DNA of 64,000 bases from DASUSH01 sp963785155 (lineage in GTDB: Bacteria > Actinomycetota > Thermoleophilia > Solirubrobacterales > 70-9). Position 1 is the first letter of the stretch; every line of letters starts with the position of its first letter. Where the stretch lies: contig CAWAUB010000004.1 in NCBI GenBank assembly GCA_963785155.1, positions 620,001 through 684,000 of the forward strand. Direction: 5' to 3'. Both the position numbers and the translations under genes were made by a program. The notes under the pieces were generated by a model that searched no databases, was not told where the DNA came from, and saw nothing but the letters and a program-made list of their open reading frames with translations. Shown piece after piece: positions 36,857 through 45,031 of this stretch.

Positions 36857-38947
36857 TCAGTTATCGACGTCGGGCGGGGGAGGCGCGGGGTCCTGGCCGG
36901 CGCCGGGCGCGTAAAGGTCGGGGTCGTATCCCGCCCCGCCGCCGCCCGGGTCGGTCGTGGTGTCGGGCGCCGGGGTGACCGGCGCGGGCGCGGCCGTGCC
37001 GTCGTCATAGCTCGAGTTCTCCGCGCCCTCGCCGGTCGTCGCGTGATCGCTGTAGAAGGGCGAGAGGTCCGCGGGCTGCTCGGGCTCCGGGAAGTCGTCG
37101 CACGGCTCCGCGGCCGCGGTGGTCATGTAGTCGTGCCAGATCGGCGCCGAGAGGTCGGCGCCGTAGCCGGGCAGCGGCACGCGGGCGTTCGGGTTGCCGG
37201 TCCAGACCGCCGTCGAGACGTGCGGCGTGTAGCCGACGAACCACGCGTCGGACTGCTCCTCGGTCGTTCCCGTCTTGCCGGCAGCGGGGCAGGCGATGCC
37301 ATGGCCTGCCGCGGTGCCCGAGATCAGCGTGCCCTTCATCACGTCGGCGACCGTGTAGGCGACGCCGTCGCTGACGATCCGCTTGCCCTCCTCGTCCTCG
37401 AGGACGTCGGTCTCGCCGTCGGGGAACTCCACCCGCTCGATCCCGGTCGGGTCGTGATGGACGCCGCCGTTGGCGATCGTCGCGTAGGCGTTCGACATCT
37501 CGAGCACGGTGCAGCACTCGGCGGTGCCGCCGAGGGCGTAGGCGGGGAACGGCTCGAGCGGCGAGGTGATGCCCATCTGCTTCGCCATCTCGGTGAAGTT
37601 GTCGGCGCCGACGTCGAGCCCCACCTGCGCGTAGACGGTGTTGACCGACTGCGCGGTCGCGTCGCGCAGGCTCATGCTGCCGCCGCCACCGCCGCTGACC
37701 GTCCACGGGGTCAGGCCGCCGGTGTCGAGGGAGATCGTCGACGGGGCCGAGTAGTAGGTCGAATCGGGGTCGATCCCCTGATCGACCGCGGTCGTCAGCA
37801 CGAAGGGCTTGAAGGCCGAGCCCGGCTGGCGGCTGCCCTGCGCGGCGAGGTTGAACTGGCTCGAGCCGTAGGCCTCCGAGCCTCCGGAGGACGCCATCGC
37901 CAGGATCTCGCCGGTCTCGGTGTCGGTCGAGACGAGCGAGTTCGCGGCGTCGGTGACCGGGTGCGCGGCGATCGCGCTCTCGGCCGCGTCCTGAAGCTGG
38001 GGATCGATCGTCGTGTAGACCTGGAGCCCGCCCTGGCGCACGGTGTTGACCCCGTACCGGTCGATCAGCTCGGCCTCGACGTAGTCGAAGAAGTAGGGCT
38101 CGCGGATCTCCGAGTACTTGGTGCCGGGCTCGAGTCCGAGGCCGGCGGCCTTCGCCCGCTGGGCGGCCTGGGGCGTGATGTACCCCTGCTTGGCCATGTT
38201 GTCGAGCACGTTGTTGCGCCGCTTCAGGGCCTGGTTTGGGTCGGTGAACGGGTTGTACTCCGAGGGCGCCTGCGGCAGGCCGGCGAGGAGCGCCGACTCG
38301 GTCAGCTTCATCTCCTCCGCGGGCTTGTTGAAGAAGGTCTGCGCGGCGGCCTCGACGCCGACGGCGGTGCGCCCACCGACGGTGCCGTAGGAGGCGGTGT
38401 TCAGGTACTGCTCGAGGATCCACTTCTTGGTCTTCTCCTGCTCGAGGTCCTCGGCGAGCGCCGCCTCGCGGATCTTCCGCTCGAGCGTGTCCTCCGGGTC
38501 GTTGATGTAGAGGTTGCGAACCAGCTGCTGGGTGATGGTCGAGCCGCCCTGCCGGGTCTCGCCCGCCTCGATGTTCTCGATCGCGGCGCGGACCACCGCC
38601 TCGACGTCGACGCCGTCGTGCTCGTAGAAGCGCTCGTCCTCGATCGCGATCGAGGCCTCCTGGAACTCCTTCGGAATCGCCTTGAGCGGGATCGGCGTGC
38701 GGAGCTCGTCGTTCTGGATGTAGCCCAGGCGGGTGCCGTCGGACGCGAAGACGACCGAGTTCGCGCCCTTGTCGATCGGGCGGAGCTCATCGATCGGCGG
38801 CACTTCAGCGGCGACGTTGAGCACCCAGATCCCGAAGCTGAGGACGGCGATCGCGACGAGCGAGAAGACGATGCCGATGCCCAGCAGGATCTTGCTGCTC
38901 TTCCGCCGCCGCGTGCGCCGCTGCCTTCTGCGCTCGCGGGGGGTCAT
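36857..38947 (-). CDS. pbp1A-like: class A penicillin-binding protein (bifunctional transglycosylase/transpeptidase)
   Basis: Builds and crosslinks peptidoglycan. A basic cytoplasmic head and one TM helix (about 20-45) come first. The GT51 domain has EDERFYEHDGVD, QGGSTITQQLVRNLY and KxxKxxILEQYLN-type motifs. The transpeptidase domain has SxxK (GSAFKPF), SxN (AQSVNTVY) and KTGTT. A Pro/Asp/Thr-rich tail of about 70 residues ends the protein. Length 696 is typical. It is convergent with the LAL regulator with a gap of three bases. Confidence 0.96.
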   Translation of the reverse strand: MTPRERRRQRRTRRRKSSKILLGIGIVFSLVAIAVLSFGIWVLNVAAEVPPIDELRPIDKGANSVVFASDGTRLGYIQNDELRTPIPLKAIPKEFQEASIAIEDERFYEHDGVDVEAVVRAAIENIEAGETRQGGSTITQQLVRNLYINDPEDTLERKIREAALAEDLEQEKTKKWILEQYLNTASYGTVGGRTAVGVEAAAQTFFNKPAEEMKLTESALLAGLPQAPSEYNPFTDPNQALKRRNNVLDNMAKQGYITPQAAQRAKAAGLGLEPGTKYSEIREPYFFDYVEAELIDRYGVNTVRQGGLQVYTTIDPQLQDAAESAIAAHPVTDAANSLVSTDTETGEILAMASSGGSEAYGSSQFNLAAQGSRQPGSAFKPFVLTTAVDQGIDPDSTYYSAPSTISLDTGGLTPWTVSGGGGGSMSLRDATAQSVNTVYAQVGLDVGADNFTEMAKQMGITSPLEPFPAYALGGTAECCTVLEMSNAYATIANGGVHHDPTGIERVEFPDGETDVLEDEEGKRIVSDGVAYTVADVMKGTLISGTAAGHGIACPAAGKTGTTEEQSDAWFVGYTPHVSTAVWTGNPNARVPLPGYGADLSAPIWHDYMTTAAAEPCDDFPEPEQPADLSPFYSDHATTGEGAENSSYDDGTAAPAPVTPAPDTTTDPGGGGAGYDPDLYAPGAGQDPAPPPPDVDN

Positions 38948-38998
38948 GGGCTAAAGGGAAGGTTAGACGCCTACCTAAAGGAACCTTTTGGTTTTCCG

Positions 38999-39772
38999 CT
39001 ACGAGAAGTCGAGCAGCCCCGCCTCGCGCAGCGCCGAGTGCGCCTTCTCGCGCAGGGCGGCCTCCTCGCCGCCCACCCGGGTGCGCTCGCCCTCGATGTT
39101 CTGGCGCAGCTCGAGCTTCACGCCCTCGTGGGTCTGCTCGTTCACCTGGACCTGCTCGGCGATCCCGTCGAGCGCCCTGCGCGCCGCCGCCGATGTCGCC
39201 GCCCGGCGGCAGCCAGACGTAGACCAGGATCGGCGCGCCGAGGTTGCCGGTCGAGTGGTTGAAGATCTCCGAGCCGACGATGTGCTCGTTCGGGATCACC
39301 ATCAGGCGGCCGTCGCCGGGGTCGAGGAACGTGTAGGCGAGGGTGATGTTCTCGACCCGGCCGGTGGTCTCGTCGAACGTGATCCGGTCGCCGATCCGGA
39401 TCGGCTGGGTGACCGCGATCGAGATCCCGGCGACGAGGTTCGCCACCGACTGGCGCGCGGCGAGACCGACGATCAGGCCGAGCAGGGCGCTCGAGGCGAG
39501 GATGCCCGGTGGCGAGCTCGCTTGACCCCGTCGATCTGGGTCAGCGCCAGGGCGATCCCGATGAAGATGATCAGCAGGAAGACGAGGCGGCGGACGACCC
39601 GCAGCCGGGTCACGGTGACCCGCGAGACGCCGCCCTCGGTGAACCGCGTCGCGACCTCGGTGCCCCGGCCGATCACGAAGCGGTCGACGACGTAGGCGAT
39701 CAGCAGCGCGCCGCCGAACGTGATCGCAGCCGAGATCCAGTCGCCGTATTGCTCCCAGAAGGTCTGCTCCAT
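38999..39772 (-). pseudogene. mscS-like: MscS-family mechanosensitive channel, three frame breaks
   Basis: The N-terminal piece has two TM helices (about 12-30 and 62-85). A second frame continues with the pore helix and beta domain LLGLIVGLAARQSVANLVAGI, QPIRIGDRI, FLDPGDGRLMVIPNEHIV. A third carries the C-terminal cytoplasmic part to a TAG at 38999. Two single-base insertions near 39515 (within GAGCTCGCCACCGGGC) and one change near 39195 reconnect a normal protein of about 255 residues. The N-terminal ATG lies six bases after minus-strand TAGACA. If the breaks are real, the channel is dead; assembly error is at least as likely. Confidence 0.75.
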
Positions 39773-39778
39773 ACCCCC

Positions 39779-39788
39779 TGTCTACAAG
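39779..39788. promoter_or_regulatory. abutting divergent -10 elements (bidirectional promoter)
   Basis: Minus-strand TAGACA (39784 down to 39779) is six bases before the MscS ATG. Plus-strand TACAAG (39783-39788) is eleven bases before the HAD ATG. The two hexamers share two bases, and the coding regions are only 27 bases apart. Confidence 0.4.
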
Positions 39789-39799
39789 AATCAGCGCCT

Positions 39800-40455
39800 A
39801 TGCCTGCACCCACCCGTGCCGTCCTGCTCGACGCCCTCGGCACCCTGGTCGAGCTCGAGCCGCCTTTCGAGCGGCTCCGCGAGGCGCTCGGCGGCGAGCC
39901 GTCGATCGAGGAGGTCGAGGCGGCGATGCGCGCCGAGATGTCCTACTACCGGGCCCACAGCCACGAGGCGCGCGACGAGCGGTCTCTTGCGGAGCTGCGC
40001 GAGCGGTGCGCCGCGCTGCTCAGCCATGAGCTTGGCCGCGAGGTCGACGTCGAGACGATGATGTCGGCGATCCGGTTCCGCGCCTACCCCGAGGCGCCGC
40101 GGCGTGCTGGCCGCGCTGCGCGAGAGCGGGCTTGGGCTCGTCTGCGTCTCGAACTGGGACTGCTCGCTGCCGCAGGTCCTCGACCGGGTCGGGCTCGGGG
40201 AGCATCTCGACGGCGTCGTGGCATCCGCGACGGCAGGGGTCCGCAAGCCCGACCCGGAGATCTTCCGCCGCGGCCTCGAGCTCGCGGGCGTCGGCCCCGA
40301 GGAGGCGCTGGTGGTGGGCGACACCGAGGAGGAGGACATCGCGGGAGCCGAAGCGGCCGGGATCCCCGCGCTTCTGCTCGCTACGGGGACGGAGGGGACG
40401 GAGCCCTCGCCCCGTAATCTCGTCGCTCGCACAGATCCGCGACCACCTCGCATGA
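39800..40455 (+). pseudogene. HAD-superfamily hydrolase, two frame breaks
   Basis: The first piece starts MPAPTRAVLLDALGTLVELEPPF (motif I with LLDALGT). The second frame, from about 40104, has VCVSNWDCSLPQVLDRVGL, GVRKPDPEIFRRGLELA (motif III Lys) and VVGDTEEEDIAGAEAAGIP (motif IV). The last residues VISSLAQIRDHLA lie in a third frame and end at a TGA that overlaps the next gene's ATG. Changes near 40100 and 40410 are required. Without the second change, the HAD frame would run into the CPBP gene as an artificial fusion. The substrate is unknown. Confidence 0.78.
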
Positions 40456-41177
40456 CCGCCTACCCCGCAGCCCCGCCTCCCCCTGTCCCGCCCGGCCCCC
40501 GCGTGCCCGCGACCTGGTCGGTCGGCACGATCGCTCTCGGCGCCGTGCTCGCGATCGTCATCGGCACGGTGCTCGGCGTGATCCCGTTCGTGATCGCCGG
40601 CGATCCGGAGAACGACGTGGCCGCGATCGTCGCGCAGGCGTTCTTTGCGGCGGCGCTCTTCGCCGTGCCGCTCGTCCTCCTGCCGGCGTTCGGGGTCCGG
40701 CCGGCCGCCCTGCGGCTAGGCCTGCGCCGCTTCCGGTTCTGGAGCGGGATCGGCTGGATGTTCGCCGCCTACGGGATCTTCATCGTCTTCACCCTCCTGT
40801 ACTCGGTCGTCGTCCAGACCGACACCGAGCAGCAGGTCCTCCAGGAGCTCGGCGACGAGCAGAACACGATCGAGCTGATCGCGCAGGGGATCCTCATCGT
40901 GATCGCGGCGCCCGTCTCCGAGGAGCTCTTCTTCCGCGGCTTTCTGTTCGGCGGGCTGCGCAGCCGCATCTCCTTCTGGCCGGCGGCGCTGATCTCCGGG
41001 GTGATCTTCGGCTCGATCCACCTCGTCGGCGGCTCGTGGGAGGTGATCCCGCCGCTCGCGGTGTTCGGCGTCCTGCTCGCCTGGCTCTACGAGCGCACCG
41101 GCTCGCTCGGGCCGCCGATCATGTTGCACGCGCTGCAGAACGCGATCGCGTTCACGGTCGTGACCGCGGGCATCTGA
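40452..41177 (+). CDS. CPBP-family intramembrane metalloprotease (Abi/CAAX-like)
   Basis: A 241-residue membrane protein. A Pro-rich head is followed by about six to seven hydrophobic helices. The three family motifs are present: SEELFFRGFLFG (EExxxR), FGSIHL (FxxxH) and MLHALQNAIAF (HxxxN/B). Members cleave membrane-bound peptides or prenylated proteins; in bacteria some confer bacteriocin immunity. The ATG overlaps the HAD stop (ATGA). The same frame stays open upstream through the HAD gene only because of a frame break there. Confidence 0.9.
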   Translation: MTAYPAAPPPPVPPGPRVPATWSVGTIALGAVLAIVIGTVLGVIPFVIAGDPENDVAAIVAQAFFAAALFAVPLVLLPAFGVRPAALRLGLRRFRFWSGIGWMFAAYGIFIVFTLLYSVVVQTDTEQQVLQELGDEQNTIELIAQGILIVIAAPVSEELFFRGFLFGGLRSRISFWPAALISGVIFGSIHLVGGSWEVIPPLAVFGVLLAWLYERTGSLGPPIMLHALQNAIAFTVVTAGI

Positions 41178-41211
41178 GTTCCGGCGCGGAAAGGCCGGGT
41201 TCGCGCCTGGC

Positions 41212-41217
41212 TACAAT
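41212..41217 (+). promoter_or_regulatory. TACAAT -10 element before the L,D-transpeptidase gene
   Basis: TACAAT lies nine bases before the GTG at 41227. There is no Shine-Dalgarno between them, so the transcript should be leaderless or have one to three bases of leader. Confidence 0.45.
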
Positions 41218-41226
41218 TTCGCGGCC

Positions 41227-42234
41227 GTGCAGGGACCTACCCGCCTTCTACTCCTTCTGATCGTGGCGACAGCCGCGATGCTTTCGCTCGCGCCGGCGGC
41301 CTTCGCACAGGACCCGGTGCCCCCGGTCGATGATCCTGAGCCGGAGCCCGTCGAGCAAGCGGACGCATCGATCACGCTGGACCTGAAGGGCATCAAGGGC
41401 AAGAACGTGCGGGTCAACAAGCGGGTCGTCACCTTCGCGACCGTGAGGCCGTTCGTCCCCGGGCAGGAACTTCAGATCGGCGTCTACCGCAAGGGCAAGC
41501 CGGTCAAGCAGGAGCGCAAGACGATCACCCGCAAGAAGGGTGCGAACGCCGGCATCGTGAAGCTGAAGTCGCCGCGCTTCATCGAGCCCGGCAAGTTCTC
41601 CACCCGCGCGGTGAAGGCCGAGACCGACGAGCAGAAGGGCGCTTCGAAGTCGAGCAAGCGATTTGGCATCAAGTATCCGAAGCTGGGTGGCAACGACAAC
41701 GGCGAGGTCGTCCAGCTCTTCCACCGCCTGCTCGCCAAGGAGGGCTACGGCAACGCCCCCGACGGCAAGGACTTCAACGAGGCATCCGGCCGGGCGGTCC
41801 ACGCCTTCCGCAAGGTGAACGGGATGGCGCGGACCTTCTCCGCTTCACCCGACATCTTCAAGAAGCTCGCCGACGGCAAGGGCGCCTTCAAGCTGAAGTA
41901 TCCCGGCGCGGGCCACCACGTCGAGACGGACATCTCACGCCAGGTGATGGTGCTCGCCGACAACGGCAAGCCACAGCGGACCTACCACATCTCCTCCGGC
42001 GCGCCGGGAACTCCCTCCGACCGCGGCCACTACACCTTCTACCGCAAGGACGCCGGCTTCAACGCCATCGGCATGTACTACTCCGTCTACTACAACCGCG
42101 GCGAGGCGACGCACGGTTACAAGTCGGTCCCCGACTACCCGGCGAGCCACGGCTGCCTGCGGAACCCGATCCCTGATTCGGTTGACATCTACAACTGGAT
42201 CAACCTCGGGGACGACATCTGGGTCTACGACTAG
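41227..42234 (+). CDS. exported L,D-transpeptidase (YkuD) with peptidoglycan-binding domain
   Basis: A 335-residue wall crosslinking enzyme. Signal peptide (LLLLLIVATAAMLSLAPAAFA), a Pro/Glu linker, and an Ig-like domain (about 45-135) come first. A PG-binding segment (NGEVVQLFHRLLAKEGY, ASGRAVHAFRKVNG) follows, then a YkuD domain with ISSGAPGTPSDRG, ATHGYKSVPDYP and the active site SHGCLRNP (Cys310 as nucleophile). The layout of Ig-like module, PG-binding and YkuD is common in actinobacteria. Start choice is GTG just after TACAAT. Confidence 0.93.
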   Translation: MQGPTRLLLLLIVATAAMLSLAPAAFAQDPVPPVDDPEPEPVEQADASITLDLKGIKGKNVRVNKRVVTFATVRPFVPGQELQIGVYRKGKPVKQERKTITRKKGANAGIVKLKSPRFIEPGKFSTRAVKAETDEQKGASKSSKRFGIKYPKLGGNDNGEVVQLFHRLLAKEGYGNAPDGKDFNEASGRAVHAFRKVNGMARTFSASPDIFKKLADGKGAFKLKYPGAGHHVETDISRQVMVLADNGKPQRTYHISSGAPGTPSDRGHYTFYRKDAGFNAIGMYYSVYYNRGEATHGYKSVPDYPASHGCLRNPIPDSVDIYNWINLGDDIWVYD

Positions 42235-42250
42235 CCCGGCCGGTTTGGGC

Positions 42251-42256
42251 TAGCTT
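42251..42256 (+). promoter_or_regulatory. TAGCTT -10 element, seven bases before a GTG start
   Basis: Same hexamer and nearly the same spacing as before the TadE-like gene. No ribosome-binding site follows. It drives the four-TM protein, epimerase and pyrE run. Confidence 0.4.
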
Positions 42257-42263
42257 CCCGCCC

Positions 42264-42653
42264 GTGGTCAGCGAATCGGCGCTGCGGGTAACTCTTTGGA
42301 TCGTCGCGGCGATCCAGCTCGCCTTCGGTCTGCTGATGGTCTTCTCGCCCGAGACCTTCTTCGAGCAGATCGGCGAGTACGGGGTTCGCAACGACCACTA
42401 CATCGGCGACGTCGCCTCCTTCTACCTCGCGTCGGCGTTCGGGGTGGCGATGGCGGCGGTCCGGCCGGAGTGGCGGGTGCCGATCCTGACCGTGGGCGCG
42501 GTCTGGTACGCCCTCCACGGCCTGAACCACCTGTTCGACATCGGCGAAGCCTCCAGCGACGCTCGCGGAGCCTTCGACACGATCTCGCTCTTCCTGATCG
42601 CCGCGGGCTCGCTCTACCTGGCCTCCGCGTCGAAGAAGCTCGCCGCGCGATGA
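42264..42653 (+). CDS. four-TM membrane protein, function unknown
   Basis: A 129-residue protein with hydrophobic segments at about 8-28, 46-64, 70-88 and 104-122. A conserved-looking SPETFFEQIGEYGVRNDHYIGD loop follows TM1 and HGLNHLFDIG follows TM3. No catalytic motif is recognised. Its stop overlaps the ATG of the epimerase gene (ATGA). Confidence 0.75.
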   Translation: MVSESALRVTLWIVAAIQLAFGLLMVFSPETFFEQIGEYGVRNDHYIGDVASFYLASAFGVAMAAVRPEWRVPILTVGAVWYALHGLNHLFDIGEASSDARGAFDTISLFLIAAGSLYLASASKKLAAR

Positions 42654-43588
42654 AGGTCTTCGTCGCCGGGGCGAGCGGCGTGATCGGGCCGCACCTGTTG
42701 CCGCTCCTCACGGAGTCGGGACACGAGGTGACGGCGATGACCAGGACCGAGTCGAAGGTCGAGCGGCTGCGGAGCGCCGGCGCCGAGCCGGTCGTCTGCG
42801 ACGTACTCGACGCGGGCGCCGTTCGCGACGCGGTGGCCGCCGCGGAGCCCGAGGCCGTGATCCATCAGCTCACCGACCTGCCGCAGCGGATGACCCCCGG
42901 GGAGATGAAGGCGGGGCTCGAGGCGACCAACAAGGTGCGCACCGAGGGCACGGCGAACCTGCTCGCCGCCGCCCGCGAGGCCGGCGCCAGGCGGGTGGTG
43001 GCGCAGAGCATCGCGTTCGCCTACGCGCCGAAGCCGACCGGCCTCTACGACGAGTCCGACCCGCTCTTCGTCGACGCGCCCCCGCCAGGCGGCGACGCCG
43101 CCTCCTCCGTCGCCGAGCTCGAGCGCCAGGTGACCAACACCGAGGGGATCGAGGGACTCGCCCTGCGCTTCGGCTTCTGGTACGGGGCCGGGACCGCCTA
43201 CGCAGGCGACGGCCACTGGGCCGAGGAGGTGCGCAAGCGCCGCCTGCCGATCGTCGGCAACGGCTCCGGCGTCTGGTCGTTCGTCCATGTCGACGACGTC
43301 GCGGCGGCGACGGTCGCCGCCCTCGAGCGCGGCGAGCCCGGGATCTACAACGTCGTCGATGACGACCCGGCGCCTTCGCGCGAGTGGATCCCCGCCTACG
43401 CCGAGGCGGTCGGGGCGAAGCCGCCACGGCGGATGCCGACGTTCGTGGTGCGGATGGTCGCCGGCCGCTACACGGTCTACCTGGCGCGCGACATGCGCGG
43501 CGCGTCCAACGAGAAGGCGAAGCGGGAGCTGGGCTTCGAGCCGCGCTGGCCGAGCTGGCGCCAGGGCTTCAAGGAAGCGCTCGGGTGA
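42650..43588 (+). CDS. NAD(P)-dependent epimerase/dehydratase (extended SDR)
   Basis: A 312-residue extended SDR. The nucleotide loop is VFVAGASGVIG, a second conserved segment is VIHQLTDL, and the region RRVVAQSIAFAYAPKP holds the Ser. The expected catalytic YxxxK is not obvious: after GGDAASSVAELERQV no Tyr precedes a Lys at the right spacing. The class may therefore be an atypical SDR used as reductase, isomerase or sensor. The start overlaps the upstream four-TM gene and the stop overlaps the pyrE GTG. Confidence 0.85.
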   Translation: MKVFVAGASGVIGPHLLPLLTESGHEVTAMTRTESKVERLRSAGAEPVVCDVLDAGAVRDAVAAAEPEAVIHQLTDLPQRMTPGEMKAGLEATNKVRTEGTANLLAAAREAGARRVVAQSIAFAYAPKPTGLYDESDPLFVDAPPPGGDAASSVAELERQVTNTEGIEGLALRFGFWYGAGTAYAGDGHWAEEVRKRRLPIVGNGSGVWSFVHVDDVAAATVAALERGEPGIYNVVDDDPAPSREWIPAYAEAVGAKPPRRMPTFVVRMVAGRYTVYLARDMRGASNEKAKRELGFEPRWPSWRQGFKEALG

Positions 43589-44154
43589 GCGACGCGAACG
43601 GCTCCGCCCGCGACGTCCTGATCGCCGAGCTTCGCGAGCACGCGCTCGTGATCGGCGAGGTGACGCTGTCGAGCGGCCGGACAGCGTCCTACTACGTCGA
43701 CGCGAAGCGGGCCCTGCTGCGCCCGCCGGCCTTCCTTGCGACGGGCGAGCTCGTCGCGGAGCGCGCTCGCGAGCTGGGCGCCGGCGCGATCGGCGGCCTG
43801 ACGATGGGCGCCGACCCGATCGCCTGCGCCGCGCTGGCCGCCGCCGGGGCCGATGGCGACCTGCTCGCATTCTTCGTGCGCAAGGAGCGCAAGGAGCACG
43901 GCCTTCAGCGCTGGGTGGAGGGGCCGCTGCTCGAGCCCGGCACCCCCTGCCTCGTCGTCGAGGACGTCGTCACCACGGGCGGCTCGACCGTCAAGGCGAT
44001 CGAGCGGATGAGAGAGGAGGGGCTCGAGATCCGCGGCACCGTCGCCGTCCTCGACCGGCTTGCCGGCGGGGCCGAGGCGATCGAAGCGGCCGGCGGCGGC
44101 CCGTACGAGCCGCTCGCAACGATCGACGACGTCTACCCGGAGCGGGAGGAGTAA
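43585..44154 (+). CDS. pyrE: orotate phosphoribosyltransferase
   Basis: Joins orotate to PRPP in UMP synthesis. The 189-residue protein has LSSGRTASYYVDAKRAL, the loop FFVRKERKEHG, and the PRPP motif CLVVEDVVTTGGSTVKAIE. The GTG start overlaps the epimerase TGA. It is convergent with the lipoprotein gene, one base apart. A separated pyrE without other pyr genes is not unusual. Confidence 0.96.
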   Translation: MSDANGSARDVLIAELREHALVIGEVTLSSGRTASYYVDAKRALLRPPAFLATGELVAERARELGAGAIGGLTMGADPIACAALAAAGADGDLLAFFVRKERKEHGLQRWVEGPLLEPGTPCLVVEDVVTTGGSTVKAIERMREEGLEIRGTVAVLDRLAGGAEAIEAAGGGPYEPLATIDDVYPEREE

Positions 44155-44155
44155 C

Positions 44156-44737
44156 TCAGCCCGGCGGGCGGCTGCGCAGCGAGGCGATCATCCGCCTGAT
44201 GTCCTCGTCGTAGATCTTCGTGTCCTCGTCCGCGTTGCGGGCGACGAGAACGGTGAATGTGACCAGGTCCTCGCGCCGCAGTACGACCAGGTCGACGTGC
44301 TGGCGGATGTCCTTGGCGCCCCCGACGCCCTCGGCGTCGATCACGACCGCCTCGTATCGGTGGTCGTACTTGCGGGTCTGGCCGGGCTCGAGGCCGCGGA
44401 TACCCGCGACTCCCGTGATCGCCGTCTCGGCGAACTCGTCGAGCGGGAACTCGAGCGCCTCGTTGGAGCGGTCGGCGACGATCGTCGCCGCGACGAGCTT
44501 GTCGGGCGAGCGGACGGTGGAACGGATGCCGTCGTTGCTAGCCGTCCAGCCAGGGGGCACGCCGAAGCCGAAGCCGGCGTTCGTGTTGCGGTTGACCGTC
44601 CAGCCGGCGGGCAGCTCGGGGACCGGCTCGGCCGATTCGACCGGTGCCTCGACTGGCTCGTCGCTCTCCTCGGAGCCGCAACCGGCGGCGAGAAGCGCCA
44701 CGGTGATCAGAAGAGCGACTGAGTAGCCTCGAAACAT
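44156..44737 (-). CDS. putative lipoprotein of unknown function
   Basis: A 193-residue protein with a lipoprotein signal (LLITVALLAAGC). An acidic Glu/Pro spacer leads to a globular domain of about 140 residues that resembles PsbP/LpqN-type folds in pattern (GFGFGVPPGWTAS, then TIVADRSNEAL and a late RRMIASLR helix); that likeness is weak. The ATG at 44737 overlaps the divergent gene's ATG in the bases CATG. A start 12 codons upstream is possible but would lie inside the divergent gene. Confidence 0.75.
   Translation of the reverse strand: MFRGYSVALLITVALLAAGCGSEESDEPVEAPVESAEPVPELPAGWTVNRNTNAGFGFGVPPGWTASNDGIRSTVRSPDKLVAATIVADRSNEALEFPLDEFAETAITGVAGIRGLEPGQTRKYDHRYEAVVIDAEGVGGAKDIRQHVDLVVLRREDLVTFTVLVARNADEDTKIYDEDIRRMIASLRSRPPG
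44724..44729 (+). promoter_or_regulatory. TAGCCT -10 element, six bases before an ATG start
   Basis: This is the promoter of the small membrane protein gene and lies inside the first codons of the divergent lipoprotein gene. A weaker minus-strand TACGAC (44750 down to 44745) sits seven bases before the lipoprotein ATG, inside the plus-strand gene. Confidence 0.4.
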
Positions 44738-44987
44738 GGACCAGGTCGTACAGATCGTCGGTGCGCTGTTCATTCTCGCCGCTTATGCGGCGGCGCAGTT
44801 CCACATGCTCGATCAGGACTCGCGCGTCTACCTCGTGCTCAACCTTGTCGGCGCGTTCATCCTCGCCATCCTCGCCGCGGTCGAGGAGCAGTACGGCTTC
44901 CTCCTGCTCGAGGGTGTCTGGACGATCGTCACCGCCTACAGCCTGATCCGCAACATGCGCGGCGGCGCGCCGCAAGCGGCTCGGTGA
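44736..44987 (+). CDS. CBU_0592-family small membrane protein
   Basis: An 83-residue protein with three hydrophobic helices. The pattern matches this family: VQIVGALFILAAYAAAQF, then YLVLNLVGAFILAILAAVEEQYGFLLLEGVWTIV and YSLI. Function is unknown; members often adjoin membrane or ATPase genes. Its ATG overlaps that of the divergent lipoprotein gene. Confidence 0.8.
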   Translation: MDQVVQIVGALFILAAYAAAQFHMLDQDSRVYLVLNLVGAFILAILAAVEEQYGFLLLEGVWTIVTAYSLIRNMRGGAPQAAR

Positions 44988-45031
44988 CTAGGCTTTCTCG
45001 CGGCAGCCCGCAAAGCTTGGAGGAACCAGCG

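Noticed and set aside
40104..41177. HAD-CPBP fusion protein
   Set aside because: The canonical HAD C-terminus is encoded in another frame and ends at a TGA overlapping the CPBP ATG, so the fusion depends on an indel.
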